From positions 84,870,562 to 84,934,561 of the forward strand of contig OZ026623.1 in the NCBI GenBank assembly GCA_964020975.1: 64,000 nucleotides of DNA. The letters are read 5' to 3'. The notes below the pieces were generated by a model. The model did no database searches. It was not told the origin of the DNA and saw only the letters and a list, made by a program, of their open reading frames with translations. The position numbers and the translations under genes were made by a program. Within the stretch, counting starts at the first letter, position 1. Every line of letters begins with the position of its first letter. The stretch is from Hermodice carunculata. Lineage: Eukaryota; Annelida; Polychaeta; Eunicida; Amphinomidae. This document shows positions 1-13,400 of this stretch, one piece after another.

Positions 1-33
1 GGCCCAACCCACGCCAAGGAGCGCTGCCAACCC
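1..33. repeat. Edge fragment of hairpin MITE family
   Basis: The window opens with the right arm of the CCCAACCC-GCCAAGG hairpin that recurs at 4.6, 7.0, 12.5, 14.9, 58.1 and 59.3 kb. Its left arm would lie outside the window. Confidence 0.6.
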
Positions 34-1148
34 AAAGTCTTGAATCAAGGGTGACGGGTCCCAATTGCCAACACATATAATCATGTTACCATTCTGAATG
101 AATTACTTTGGGACAGTTTCCAAACTGAGGATCTGGAAGATAAAGTCACCAAATCACAAAACAAGCTGTTACGGAAACAATTTTGTTCTTCAAAAGGAAT
201 CTTGCTTTTAGTGGCTGGCCATCCAAAACTGACATTAGCAAAAATTAATATACGTGTTGACTAAAAGGAATTTGTCCGATGTGTGCTTTATGATCATTTT
301 AATAAACTTTTTTCTCGGGTTATTCGTTTATAAATTCTGGGAGCGTATTAACACTTGCATTGCAGACTATCTAAGGTTTACTGCATTTCATAGCCCTATC
401 TATTTAGCTACAAAAAATATATTTACATGTAAATTAGTGTCATTCAATAGTTGTCTGTTTTATGCAACAGATTACACCAAACCTCATGCATTGGGATCAT
501 TGCAGTAGCTTACTGGATTTTTAAATGTGAGGATGGGCCAAGACTGATGCTACATCTAGCTTCTGCCAAACCAATCGACTGCAATACAATTGACTTCCTT
601 CACATTGGACCAGTTGGTTCCTTCCTCTGTGTGGACTGCTAGTGTTCAGTTTACTGCAGTTGTCATCTGCCACTCCACCCGTAAGTAATTTTTATCCTCC
701 CCCCCCACACCTCAAGTTTCATGAAAAACAGAAACACAACCACCAATCTACCCCTGCACGTCACTCTATATAGACACAGCAATGTGGGAAACCACTCCAA
801 ATTTCTTATTTCTAAAATACATCAAAATCCACTTGGTCAACATGCAGTACAAGAGTTCAAATCACCTTCTACATATGATCTAAAAGAACCACTTGTCTAC
901 CTACAAGTACTAAGATGGTGACAAAACAAAACTAAAAAAAAAAAATCTAGTATTACTGAAAACTTGGTTCAATATGGCTTCTGGTGCCCATGGCAACAAT
1001 TCTCTCATTGTCATTGGCTAAATAAACCTTGTAGCAAATAGTACACTGACCAATAGCATTTCAGATTTCTCTTCTTACACACCCTTATAGCAAATAGTAT
1101 GCAGACCAACAGTTTTGAAGATTGTTTTTTTTTCTTGTTCTCAACAGT

Positions 1149-1150
<2 letters not shown>

Positions 1151-1184
<34 letters not shown>
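1151..1184. repeat. (AC)n microsatellite
   Basis: About 17 uninterrupted CA units are visible directly. Confidence 0.95.
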
Positions 1185-1188
<4 letters not shown>

Positions 1189-2546
1189 AACTTTCATAAA
1201 AGACTGTCACAGAAGCTATTTTGTTTACAGTAAACTTTTAACAAAAATGCCATTTTCTATGAATAATACCAAACCTTTCAAGTGTAACTGTTCCAGTTTG
1301 GTAGCTTCATGTGCAGACAATATGTGCCCATGTTACCAAATCCCACCACCACAAAGCTACACACAATCAAAGCAAAATGCTCCAGAATTTAGGAGTTTCC
1401 AGTCTGGTTAACTTGATGCCCCAAAATATTTTACATCTTTCTTCCACACAGCCAGTTTCGAAAATAGAGCGTCTGCTAGCTTTACAAGACTGGACCGGGA
1501 AGTAGCCCCAAGTACACTTTATTTTTTTACGGCTATTTCATGACCACCACAAAAACAATCTAACGAAATAGTATGTTCGGCTCAAATAGGTCTCGGTAAT
1601 GCTCCAAAATGGAAACCATGAAGCTTAAGCTAAACACCAAAGTTGCCTGCTTGATAATCCCTCCCCATCCTGTGGGGACAATTTCCCAGAATGCCAAAAG
1701 GAAAAAAAAACTGTGGCAAAACTTCTTTATTTCTTTCTGACAAAGGTTCAGGGACTCTCTTGATTGCAGGGACCTAACAAAAATGTCAAATTTATTTCTA
1801 TTAACATGGCCCCTAGCACCCAAGCCACTGTCTTCCCAGTTGCCATATGTAGTTACATTGGAAGGCATTACCCCCCCCCCCCCAAAAAAAAATTTAAAGA
1901 AGAAAAAGAAGTAGGCCCACGGGGGGACTTGATCAAGGAGATTTCATTAATGCTCATTTGGAATTACATGAACCCATCACAAACTGAAATTTCAAAGAAA
2001 AATACAATCTGTTTTGTGCTTTTCCTTGTTTTTTCCCTTTTTTTGATAAGGGGTGGGGGAGGGGGATCAGACAAGCAACTTAACTGGCAAGGCCTCAAGT
2101 TTTGAGACTTTAACATGTAAGTGCTATTATTTTCTGCAAGAATAAAATTTGTGCTGGAATTCATTTTTTTTTCACTTTAAAATACTGAAACATCTGCAGG
2201 TATGTCTGTTGTTGTGAGAGTCAGCAGAAACAGAACTGTAATTACATACACAAAATGTGACGGACAAACTTCTATGGCTTGTACAATCTATACACATCAG
2301 AATATTAGCAGACACATTGTTCTCTTTTTTTTTCCCCCCCTTTTTGTTTATGCACATTATAATCCAGATAGTTTTCCAGTGTCTTTAATATAGATCTAAA
2401 TCTGGCCCCATTTGTCACTGTGGTCAATCCTTCTAGAATTTATCATAAATGTAAAACCGAAAGTACAGTATGATAACTTTAATTTCAAGGTTAAGTTTCC
2501 ATGTCCTATAAAAACCACAATATTTTGGTCTTTTAGAGAATATATA

Positions 2547-2695
2547 CAGTAATCTCTCCTTTGGGAAGGTTCAAAAGCCGGCACAGGGAACCTGTGGTTT
2601 TTCAACGCAAGAAAAATTACACGTATAAGATGGTGCTAGGGACTGGTCAAATGTGGTCTTACATAGCAGGTGGTCTTTCAAAGGAGGGAGAACTG
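2547..2695. mobile_element. TA-flanked CAGT...ACTG MITE (Tc1/mariner type)
   Basis: The left end CAGTAATCTCTCCTTTG and the inverted right end CAAAGGAGGGAGAACTG form imperfect terminal inverted repeats. Both are flanked by TA, the target-site duplication of the Tc1/mariner superfamily. There is no coding capacity. It is 149 bp long. Confidence 0.7.
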
Positions 2696-4570
2696 TATAC
2701 TTTTACATCCAAGATTTAGATGTCAATATAAATATACTCTAATTTCTAGCACATGCACATCCACTGAAAACTGTTCCAACTCAACGCTTTGAAAGATAAA
2801 ATTTAATGATGCCCACAATTGTCGATAAAATTCCAAAAGGAACCAGAGGCTGTTACAACAGGTTAGACCCCCAAATTCATCAGGCTACCTGCCTTGCCTG
2901 CATAGGCAGACCTGTTCCTTACCATTTGACCTAAATTGCAAAGCTATTATGAGGATGGGAACTTTGAACATTTGAAAAGCACTTCGTATTTTCATTGAGC
3001 CCAAGGTCTTTGCATGCAGGCATTGCAGTAGTTCACCTTCCAGAAGTGAGCGTCTCAACTGATCACCCTCCGTATGTAGGCGTCTAGGCTTCAACACAAA
3101 AAGCAACTTACGATGCCCCACTTCACAAGAGGGACTCTCACGCCTCTCATTAACAATACATCAATTGACCCACCCTGCACGCATACTGACATATTTCAAA
3201 TGCATTATTTGTCGTCGCAAATCAATTGGGGCATACATATTTTAAGTTTCTCCCCAAAAGAACTTTCAGTGAAATGCCAAACAATGCCTGGACAAATCCA
3301 GCAGTTTGCACACTGTCCGCCAAGCCACGCCCCAGTCTCCAAATGATTTTGTCTCGCAATAATGCACGCACTACCGACACAGGTTACGTCTCTGCCAAGC
3401 TTCAGTGTCAGTGTGGTACCAATTAAACCCCAGAACTTCAATCAATCTCAACCTTTTCTTCTGCACCAGTCCACAGCTTCCCTTGGGAAGGGTTAGTTGC
3501 TAAGCACCCCACCCCGCCCCAAGACAAGCCGCTGACCTTTGACTTGCTATTGTGATATAGCTTGGCGGCAATTCCCACTTTTTTAAAAATTAACACTGCA
3601 ATTGAGGAAAAAAAAAATCACTGAACAAGAGGACCTTTACCCTCCAGTCAGTTATGGACAAAAACAGTTAAATCTGCTAATGAACTTGAACCTCACAAGT
3701 TTTTTTTTTTTTTTTTTGTTGGGAAAGAGATGGAAAGTTGGATACCAAACTAATGATTGAAGGATTGCACTGTAAGCTCCAGACCAGTACAACTGGTCCA
3801 TACATTTGCAGTGGCGGGAGAAACAATATGCCAGGTTTGCAAACAAAAGAAAATGCTGGGTCAACACGGCAGGCGGACGACTCCACTGAGCAGGATTTTG
3901 CTACAAGCTACCGCACCTGCCCTTCACCAGGTCAAAGGTCAGGCCTGGAACTGTGGGTAAATCGTTACAAGCAAGGCTCTTTCTGGAGATCACCACATTC
4001 AGATCATGATGCATCTGGATCGGAAAAGCTCGGACAGTTGACAGGTAAACATCTGCAGCAGATGGTACCAAAGAGTCCGCCCCCGGCTCTGCTTGATAAA
4101 GCTACCATCTTAATGCAACAGAAAAAAGCTTGACAAGCTAAAGATGCAACACTTGTTTGCCCTGTGACCTCTTAACCCCGTAGGGAGGTGTCATTTTTTT
4201 GACATGCAACAGTGTTTGTCCAAAACATAGGGGCACACCCCCTTCCCCCCTTACATTTAACAGCCCTTTTTCCTATGCAAACATGCTTGCATAAAATGTT
4301 CCGACCAAAATATGGATTTCAACATCTTGATCATTTGAGGTGGAGGGCACAAGACTACGATTTTTCTACATGCATTGCACAACAATGCAGCAACAAAACA
4401 AATCAAAGACACCTGAGGATTGATTAAGTCCAATTTCCTCACAATGGACCAACACTCGAGTATTCTATCAAATCCCATGCACACTTTGTAACAGTACATA
4501 ACACACAATATAGGTTGCCATCAAGATGATCACAAGATTTTCATTATCAGGCAGTAAATCAGATAAACAG

Positions 4571-4794
4571 TTCAACCCATTCCTTGTCAAAATATGACTG
4601 AATCAAAAGGCTTTCCTTGGCACAGGTTGGGCACAATGCACCCAATCTGTGCCAAGGAGAGCTATTGACCTAGGCCATCCCAATATTAATGGTCTTCATA
4701 CAAATCTCAGCAAATATGTTTTGTAGTAACAAGAAATTTATGTAAAAAACACTCAAGCAGAGGAAAATTTACATGCCTTGGCTGAAAGGATTAA
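4571..4794. mobile_element. Hairpin MITE (TTAACCC family)
   Basis: The element starts TTCAACCCATTCCTTG and ends AAGGATTAA, a degenerate version of the TTAACCC/GGGTTAA ends of the copy at 59.3 kb. About 50 bp inside lies the hairpin CCTTGGCACAGGTTGGG / CCCAATCTGTGCCAAGG (17-bp arms, one mismatch). The stretch CAAGAAATTTA.GTAAAA is shared with the copies at 58.1 and 59.4 kb. Confidence 0.7.
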
Positions 4795-7005
4795 AATTTT
4801 CTGAAGTACATCTGTCACTTAGATACAGGTGCAACAGTGATATGACGATGGTCATGCTCGCTGGCTTTGATTCCACTCACAAATAAATGTTAATTATCAC
4901 GGCTTTCAGTAAGAAAACCTTTTCCTCTGCCAAACGTGAGAAATCTCAAAGATAGCCCTCAAGGCATCAAATTAAAGACTGAGTCAAACGCTTTTTTCAG
5001 CACGAAGGAAAGCTGCCGACTTGTACCATTTTATTTTTTTTTATTAATATTAATTCATTTCTTCAAAAACTATTTCCAGTAATCATGGCACTGTGGTACT
5101 TGAATGAAAGGCGTTTCTGTGAAGCTGGACCCATTAGAATGATCCAAGAAAGCATCTACCTCATCCTTTCTGCTTGATCAAAGACTGGACCCACTAAAAA
5201 TTTGTGCCAATTATGTGCAGTAAATGCTACACTTCATCTTGAAGACATGTGGCTGCATAAAACATCAAAGGGGTAAAGTTACTGAAAGCAAGAATGTTTT
5301 TATCTTGCCAATCTGAATGAATAAATAAATGGTCAACACAACAAAATCCTATTACTACCCATGCAAGTTAAACTCTACGTGTGCTATAGTTTCACTTTCG
5401 TTGTACTTTGTTGTTCAACTGGTGTTGTGCTACAATTCCAGTTCGCATCTTAATGCTCAAGGTAACACAAAACTCTTATCAAGTACATCTATGTTTTCTA
5501 TTTGACATCTATGCTGCATTTAATAAAAAAAAAACAAAAAAAAACTACTCACAAAAATTCCACGAGCATCGACATATCAAGGAATTTTTCAAGCCAAGAA
5601 AAAAAAAAAAGATGCCCCAGGAACATAAATTTTGTTAAAAATAGTTGATGCCAAGTCTTAAACACAAAGCCATTCCAAAACTTTTGTACTTTGTTAGCTA
5701 AAAGAATCTGGCCATCCCAGCAAATATTCTTTCTGAAATTTCCGGTTTCCCCATGGAGTTTTGAAACACTGTGATCTTGATGACATTTTGCTTAACTAGG
5801 ATAAGTTTTGGTCTTAGCTATGAGTCTTCATCTTTGCCTCAAGTAAGACAGTTGTGGACTTGTACAATACGACAGGCATGAAACCAGGAGGGTGGACTAC
5901 AACATGGGTACGACATGGTGTAGTTGCTTGGTAGGATTCATTGAGCGACGTAAAATTCCGAACAAAATGACATTTAGCAAACAATCTTATTGTTTGTTGT
6001 AATTTCACTTTGAAATAGTTTACGCTTAAAATATATAAAAAAAGAAGAGTATGTGCGTAAAAAAGATTACATTCAAGGTCTTGCAGTTTAAGAATGTCAC
6101 AAAAACAGTTCAGAAGGAAAGCTGTTTCATGCCCGATAAGGAACAGGTGGTAACGGTCAGGTACAGTCATCAATAAAAAGCCCGATTGTGTCAATGCATA
6201 ATATTTAGCCATTACAAACACAGCCATCTGAAGCCATGCAGCTTCTCCTGCTGAATAAAACCTGCTGCCGAGATTTGCACATGGAAAATTCTGAAGCCAT
6301 CAAAGCAACGTACAATCACATGCATGCAGCCACAACGGACAATCAGCATCATAATCAAGCACTCTGAATTTGTACCTACGTTCTTAGATTATTTCTATTT
6401 CCATTTCATGGTCAGTGATCTCACTCACATTAATACAATTATACCGTCTATTTGCTACAACTGATGGTTTCAACTCCTATTTACTACACGATACCAGTAG
6501 CCATATTAAAACACCAATGTTCCAGTGGTTTCATTCCCGCTGGCTCTATGAACGTCTCTTGGACATTGTCACCACTCGTCCCTACACAAGCACCGACAAA
6601 TGTTCATAAAGTATCACAAAATGCTCTTCTGCACTTTACACATGCACATTATAGTCACTACTTCTATCACTTACAAATACATTTATTAATTTGCCGTTAG
6701 TCTGCTAGCGAAATGGCAGCATTAGAAATTAGTCTCGTGATTTTCTCTAATATCTGCTTCTTGGGAGACTCCAATACTGAATGTCATGAGCCAGGGGGTT
6801 CTCTATTCCACCCATCAATTCGCTCCATGGAACCAGATCATTCAGGTTCTCTTAAACAAGGGCTGAACAATTGTCATAACACTTAGAACGAAATACCTGC
6901 AAGGCCCTTTTAACAACAGTAATGTAACTGGTTCCCCTTTAAATTGACCAAAACCAGCTGGTGGTTGAATGTCATCTGCTTCATTGATTTCGATTAATTT
7001 CGGCA

Positions 7006-7045
7006 CTTGGCGTGGGTTGGGTCGCACCCAACCCAGGCCAAGGCA
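7006..7045. repeat. Hairpin relic of the TTAACCC MITE family
   Basis: The arms CTTGGCGTGGGTTGGGT and ACCCAACCCAGGCCAAG form a near-perfect stem around CGC. Only the hairpin portion of the family is recognisable here. Confidence 0.6.
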
Positions 7046-7293
7046 CCAAGGAAAGCCACGGACTCACCCTCAGCGCCAGGGAGGAAACATCAAAGTACTT
7101 GAAACTGAATAGAGCAATCCTCCAATTGGAGTCTCCCGTCAAGACTAGTGCTTTCTACATCTATCTGAATAATGCAGCCATCCGTACCCATACCTGAACC
7201 GTCCTATTTTTATATTTAAGTACACGAACAGGAAAATGAGGATGGTAGGGGGCGAAATAAGGGGGCATAAGGTGTGTGTGTGGGAATCAATAC

Positions 7294-7422
7294 CTGTGTG
7301 ACCTGAGGAAGACCTAAGAGGAAGAAACAGCAAGCCACAATCGCAGCGGTGAGCAGTCGCCGCTTTCTCAGTTGGGGGAATTCGTCACAAAGCCCGCTCA
7401 TCACTGTTTCAAAATCCACCAT
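7294..7422 (-). CDS. SLC6 transporter alternative exon TM9-C (end of TM8, IL4, TM9)
   Basis: This 129-bp exon (acceptor ..tgggaatcag|ATGG, donor CACACAG|GTATTG), phase 0 at both ends, encodes [20 protein letters not shown], then [20 protein letters not shown] and VTQ. DEFP.LRKRR followed by a Cys-rich TM9 ending GLP.VTQ is the most family-typical version of this segment (compare DEFP....RR......GLPMVTQ). It is three codons shorter than TM9-A and TM9-B in the IL4 region. It is the last exon recognised before the 3' side of the window. The next exon should begin with a GG-x-Y TM10 motif in phase 0 and was not found in the 7.3 kb that remain. Confidence 0.93.
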
Positions 7423-10400
7423 CTGATTCCCAAAGGCAATGAAATAATAATAACAAGATTACTCGAACGTGGACACGGGACTTTTTCCTTTTTTTTGACT
7501 TTTTGTCTCTTGTAGTGACGGGTACTGGGATCCAGTCTGCTATCTTGTGGGCGGGTGGTCTGGCCAGACCTGTGGCAGCCTTACAGCTACCTTTGTGGAG
7601 TTTGTAGTACGTATTAGTGTGCAGTCTTTCACTATCAGCAGACAGCCAGGATTCAGCTTAACGCCCTTCCAACCTTGTACCTCCAACTTTTCTTTAGAGA
7701 TCATAAAATATATTAACAAAAAAAAAAAAAAAACAAAAACAAAAAAAAAAAAAAAGAAGAAAATTTAATGCATAGAATATTATAATAATGAGTTTAAAAT
7801 GACACTTTGATGTCTGGCTCATGAATATTAATGGGGGTTTATGCACAAAATTGGAAGGCCTTAAGTCGAACTGCGGCTGCAGAGAATCTGGTGTCCATTG
7901 TTGGCAGCAGACTCTGGTGCAAGGACCAAATGGCGACACCAAACAAGCATGGTGTCACCAAGAGTGCTGTCTCAGCAGTGTTACCATGGTTACGATTGTC
8001 AAACATTTGACAAAACATACATCACACAAGCCATGTGGGGCACATGCATCAACAAAAGTATTCCATGATGCAGTCACTTACGACATACTCGTTTCGTTGG
8101 AATTTACCACTAGTTAATAAAAATAGTACTTAGTAAAATTAGCAGAAGCTGGTGTCTGCTACATTCATTCTGAGACCATTCCTCGGGAAACTGCAGATGT
8201 CACACGGACAAAACAGCAAACCCCTCCCGAACCCATGCGCCTTCAATTAAAAGTAAAGTAATATTTGTTGTATAAAGCGGAATTTCACACAAGACCCATC
8301 TTGCAAACACCAGCCGGCAACTGTCTTGCATGTAAAAGCAGAAAAAATTATATTTTATTCTATGTGGATCTCCCAAGATTGTGAGCCTAGGTGCAGTTGT
8401 CAACTTCGGATGGTTGGACACGGGCTAGATGGTGTTGAATGGGACAATTGTGCGGTGCTGCGTAAATGAAACCAAAACGGGCAGTTGGGAGGTCTACAAT
8501 GCACAAAGCAAACAAATAATGTACAACTGCAAGGGAAAGTTGTATGAGAAGACATGACGAGGGCGATTAGTGAAAGAAAAGGACACAGGGTAGCTTGCAA
8601 ACTCAAAAGATGAGCTGCCAATGTACACGTTCAACTGAGCATGCTCGGTAGTTAAAACTTCCAAGGCCTTTGCGTAAGACTAGAGAATACCACATCCAGG
8701 TCATTTTCATTCTGGATACAATTACTTTATCACATTGAATGCTACTTTTTTTTTACACAATCTACAAAGCGCTGCTGTTTTGATACTAATGTCAAAAAGT
8801 CTCGTGTTGGGCAAAAAGTTTATGGGCTCAGCTTTCTCCCAAAAATATATGAAAGCAACCCTGAGCATGCTCAACTGAAAAAAAAGAAAACGCAAAAAAA
8901 AAAAAAAAAAAAAAAAAGAAATCACAGTTTCTATGCACACACATAAGCAGGCCTTTTGTGGGACACAAAGGAAATCTGCGTACTTTAGTGGTACTTATTT
9001 TCCGAACAACTGCTTTGCAGTCAATGCTCTGAATGTCAAGCAACTGTCACATAAAGAAATTGCGGTTCTGGGTTTTGGCATCAAGACGATGTGTTGAATA
9101 ATCCAGTCTTGCCACATCCAGCAGTAACTGCTCATTTCTGGCCTGAAAACTCAGGACTGCATGTGGAGATGACCCTTTCCCCATGGGCACACACATACCC
9201 TCTGACAAAATAACTGACGATTTCAGTTGCGTCATTTTTTTTCTTTCATTTCTTTTCTTTCTTTTTGCAATTAGTTTTGGATACCTGGGTGGTGCAAGGA
9301 AGGCCAAGCAAAAATCCAACGGCACAAATGCCAATGGCTGTTGTGAAGCGATAACGTGCATTCTTTCCCAGGATCTTGAACTCATCCACCAGTCCGGTCA
9401 CAACAGTTTCAATCTGTACCATCTAAAAACACAGGACAGACAAAATGCTCAGAGCGCACATTTTCACTACCAGTGGCATCACCCATCTTTCAGCCAGTTT
9501 GATGCCGAACTAGCCAAGCAAAGTGCATTGTGGCAGTCGCGTTGTAGCTGGTGCTTTCGTCTTCGCTTTCAGATGGCTCCAATGAAGTTTTGGAGCCGGG
9601 ATACTGGTATTGACCATGGCTTTATGACAGTCTGGTAATCATGTGTTCTCGAGTTTCTGAAATCTAGTTTCTATGCAAACCATACATAATCAAGAAACAC
9701 AAATCTGATGCTGGGGTCACGACACACAGGAAACAAATTAAATAAGCAAAAAAAAAAAAAATCCAGGAACCAACGCTGATCTTGTACTGCTTTGGAGGAA
9801 CACATGTCAATACAACCATGTATTACCCTGGTGCTATGCAACGTCCAACTGGCAAATAAAATGGTCACATACCGAGGCTCCAGACTGACTTTGCAAAACG
9901 TCCTAGGGGGCAGCCTCTTTACATCAGGTAGTGTGCTGTGCAAGCATTGTGCAAATCTCTAGGGTGCACCAAGGAAATCCACAGAAGCCACACAGCGTTC
10001 ACTAGTCACTTCAGAACAAGCACTGCCACTGAAGTCAGTTCTTCGTACATTAGTCACTTGTGAACTCCCAAAACTTCTAATGCACTACTTTTTTTTTTTT
10101 TTTTTTTTTGAATCTCTAGATAGCCATAGATCTCTTGCCAGATGCAAAATTTTCCAAAAAAAAAAAAAAAAAAAAGAATAGGGGCAATTACATAAGGACA
10201 GAAGAAATAAACGCCGGGTTATCACACTGACAATTTTCCAAGCTACCAGATAGAGTGGAAGGGGGTGGAGCCAGACAGGTGAGGTGACAGAGGAAGTGGA
10301 GGTCATGGGGTTAACAACTTTGAATCCCGGATTCCCACCACCCCGGTAACCTGTCCCAACCCTTTGTAAGTCGTCCCAGTCCAGGAAATCTCCCCCCAAG

Positions 10401-13400
10401 GAATGGTCCAGTGTGTACTGTGAACAGTTCCATGCTTCGTGGCTAAAAATGTATTATGAACTTATAGATGTACCTGCGTGGTACATGGGAGACCGAACAT
10501 AAACAGCAGTACGGAGACTGCTATTGTTGTCATAAGTCGTATGCAGTGATTCCTCCCCAGCACCTTGAATTCGTCGACGAGACCGGTCACCACAGTTTCG
10601 ATCAGAACCATCTAAAATACACCAATGGTGGTTTAGCTTCCATGCAATATTACAAGAAGGCCTTCTCTGTGAGCATGCAGTTCATCAAAGAAAAAAAAAA
10701 AAAAAAAAAAACCATAATGACATGCATTTTTTAGAATTTCCTCTTTTCACTTTCTGCAATGAGCCTGTAATTCACAATGAAGCCGTTCAAATGCACTTTT
10801 TTTGTCCCAGCTTTCCTGCTGTTGATCTTTATGCAGCGTGGAAAATGGAAACCTGGAAGATTTCAAATGGCAATGATTGACAAAACTACTGGCATACCAC
10901 CTCCAAACATTCTGGTGAAAACATGTCGACATGACACAGCGACAGAAATAAAACAACAGAGAGTTGTGTGTCTCAATACAAATTTTCGCATTGCATTCTA
11001 CATTGCTAATACTGTCCAAATGCCGGTTTTTTTTTTTAAAGGAAATTCAGATGTATGAATTTTGTGACTGTGTTCTGTTCCTGTTCTAAAATTTAACAGC
11101 TGTTTTCCAAACTGCTTTCTGACCAGAAGAAAATAGACGACGCTACAACTAGATTTTCAAGACTGGCACAACTGATCTGGGCAAACACACATTACCATTA
11201 TGTGCATGCGAGAAAAAATAAAACCAAACAAGACACTGTTACAAAGGGGACGCTTTCTTTGCCGAATTTGGCCAAGCCAAGGTCAACTTTGCTTCCCACA
11301 GTTGACAAAATTCATAATTTTGATGCTGTCTGAATTGCTTACAGATAATTTGTCAAGATCACTAATAACATGACAAAACCTGCAAATCTTTGATATTTTC
11401 CTTGAAAGGTGCTATTGACAAATGTACTATTTAAGGCAATTATAAACACAGAAGCAACACTGCCAAATCTTCTGTGTAGTTCTGAATCAAACCAACGAGG
11501 AAAAAAAAAGAAAAAAGAAAAAACCAATGTCTCTATGTTCCATAGCCAATCTAGTTCCTGCCTATGTCTAAACCTATACATTAATCAATCAATATTATCA
11601 CGTTCAATTCAGAATTTTTGAAAATTCAAGGCTTTAACAGCCAAATGAATTTATAAGCAGGTCACCACCAGGAACCCATTAAGCATATTGCAGCCTTAAA
11701 TTCCCGGAGCTGCCTTTTTTTGTGATCGCAGCTACTTGCCTTTAGCTTGGTATCTGGTAAAGATAACCCTGTTGAATGTAAAGAATGTGTGATATAGAAA
11801 TAAAAAAACATAAATACGTAACAAAAGCACTTAAACTGCCACTACACACTCCTGAAGAATCTAGCAAGCTTCCCTCCTCTCTCCACAGAGGGGACATGAA
11901 CAGGACTCCCCACTGTTTGTATACATCCTCATGTACTCACTGACATATTTAGGTCTTTTTTTCGTATTTGGAAAACGGCCGTTTTCCAAAACAGAGAGGG
12001 GAACAAACTGGAATTACAGATGTAATTCACAGTGAAGCTACGAGCCGACATAAACAACAGGACACACGAACGTTGGCAAATACATAACTACCCTGCAGTA
12101 TAAATACTAGGCTCTTGAGCATCAGTTGACAGTTGCTCGTTTTTGGTTCCTGATGAGCTTGACAAGGCCCAAACCCGGTCAAACCTGAACCCCTTCAACC
12201 TCCTTACTGCGGCTACTTGCCTCAGTATGTTAGCTCATTAACACATAATGTATAACAAGTTCTTGCTTATAATGGCAAGACTTAAGAAAGCTTTATATGA
12301 ATTGGCAAAACATTGCTGTGGACGTCACAGATTCTATTTACATTACAAAAATTTGGGCAACACACACAAAGCTTGGACAGTCGCACAAACACGCACAAAT
12401 CTGTCTCTCCCACTACAGTTGTAATTCATTGATGTCCATGGCAAAGTGGACATCAGAAAAATCTGTGTATCTTTACATGTGATGCTCTTCTCTGTTCGCC
12501 TTTCATGACAGCAAGACTGGGTCAGCAGCTTTCCTTAACACAGGTTGGAAGCATTGCACCCAACCATGTCACAGAAAGCTGTTGACACAGGGAGTGCCAT
12601 CACAAATAGGTCCCATCTGCAATTCTCGGCAAAATATTTGCAATTCGCATGAAGTTTTAAGGCAAGCATTAAAGCTGCGGACAATTTACATTTGGGTGAT
12701 TTCAGTGGCAAAGGGACAACCCTTCTTACTTGTTCCAGCAAATACTATCCATAAATAGCCTCTGAATGGTCTGCAGTGGAAACTGGAAATTACTATACTT
12801 TTTAATGTAAAATGTCACAATTAACATTTCATCACCTGTCAAAGTTTCACGGAGATAAACTGAACATGAGACACGAAATGACCAGAACACAAAATATGCA
12901 CAAGACATGAAATGAACAAAACAATAACACTGCCACAGTTATCACCAGAATGTTTGGACCTGTTACTCACAAATATTAACTTTTCAACTTTCTTTTCACA
13001 TTGGTCCATTGAGAATGAGTGGGGAGTGTTGCAGGTACTAAACCACACGGTGTCACCACTTGTTTCTGGTTTTTATTGACACTTCTTGGCCGAGGAGAGT
13101 AGGAGCCATAGGAAGAACGTCCACAGATGGCACCAGGTGCAACAAGTTGTGTTACATGTGGCGCCATCTGTAAGAGACATAGTGGGTTAACTTTTAGGGT
13201 ATTAATTTGATACATTAAGGCATATTGATAGACCCAGCTCATCTTTACTTTTGCTAAAATGTACAGATACTTTGGCGGTACACAAAACATCCAAATTATA
13301 CGATCAAGGATTTTTCACAGCACCAACTGGCTGCAGCACATTGGAATTCTTGACTGTAACTGATTGTGTATCTTGAATGTTCTGCCGAAAACAGTGATGT

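Larger units (their letters stand above)
34..7293 (-). other. Downstream side of the SLC6 gene (intron or 3' flank), no coding exon recognised
   Basis: I looked here on the minus strand for the expected TM10-TM12 exons (GG-x-Y-V start, W-x-YG, P-x-x-Y motifs) and found none. Contents are an (AC)n tract at about 1.15 kb, poly-C and poly-A runs, a TA-flanked MITE at 2.55-2.70 kb, a hairpin MITE at 4.57-4.79 kb, a hairpin relic at 7.0 kb, and otherwise unremarkable AT-rich sequence. Because the TM9-C donor is intact, the most likely reading is that this is intron sequence leading to exons left of base 1. Confidence 0.55.

Noticed and set aside
3738-4133. 131-codon plus-strand reading frame
   Set aside because: No recognisable domain, no splice or promoter context, and low-complexity composition. 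Chance open frames of this size are expected in 64 kb.
9183-9638. 151-codon plus-strand reading frame
   Set aside because: It runs antisense across exon TM9-B and is explained as its shadow.
12971-13167. A possible extra minus-strand exon between the TM8 and TM9-A exons (acceptor ..ctcttacag|ATGG, open for 63 codons then a stop, GTGAGT donor after it)
   Set aside because: The peptide has no SLC6 character or known domain, and the donor context is weak. It could be a transcript-terminating cassette exon, but nothing in the sequence beyond splice-like signals supports it.
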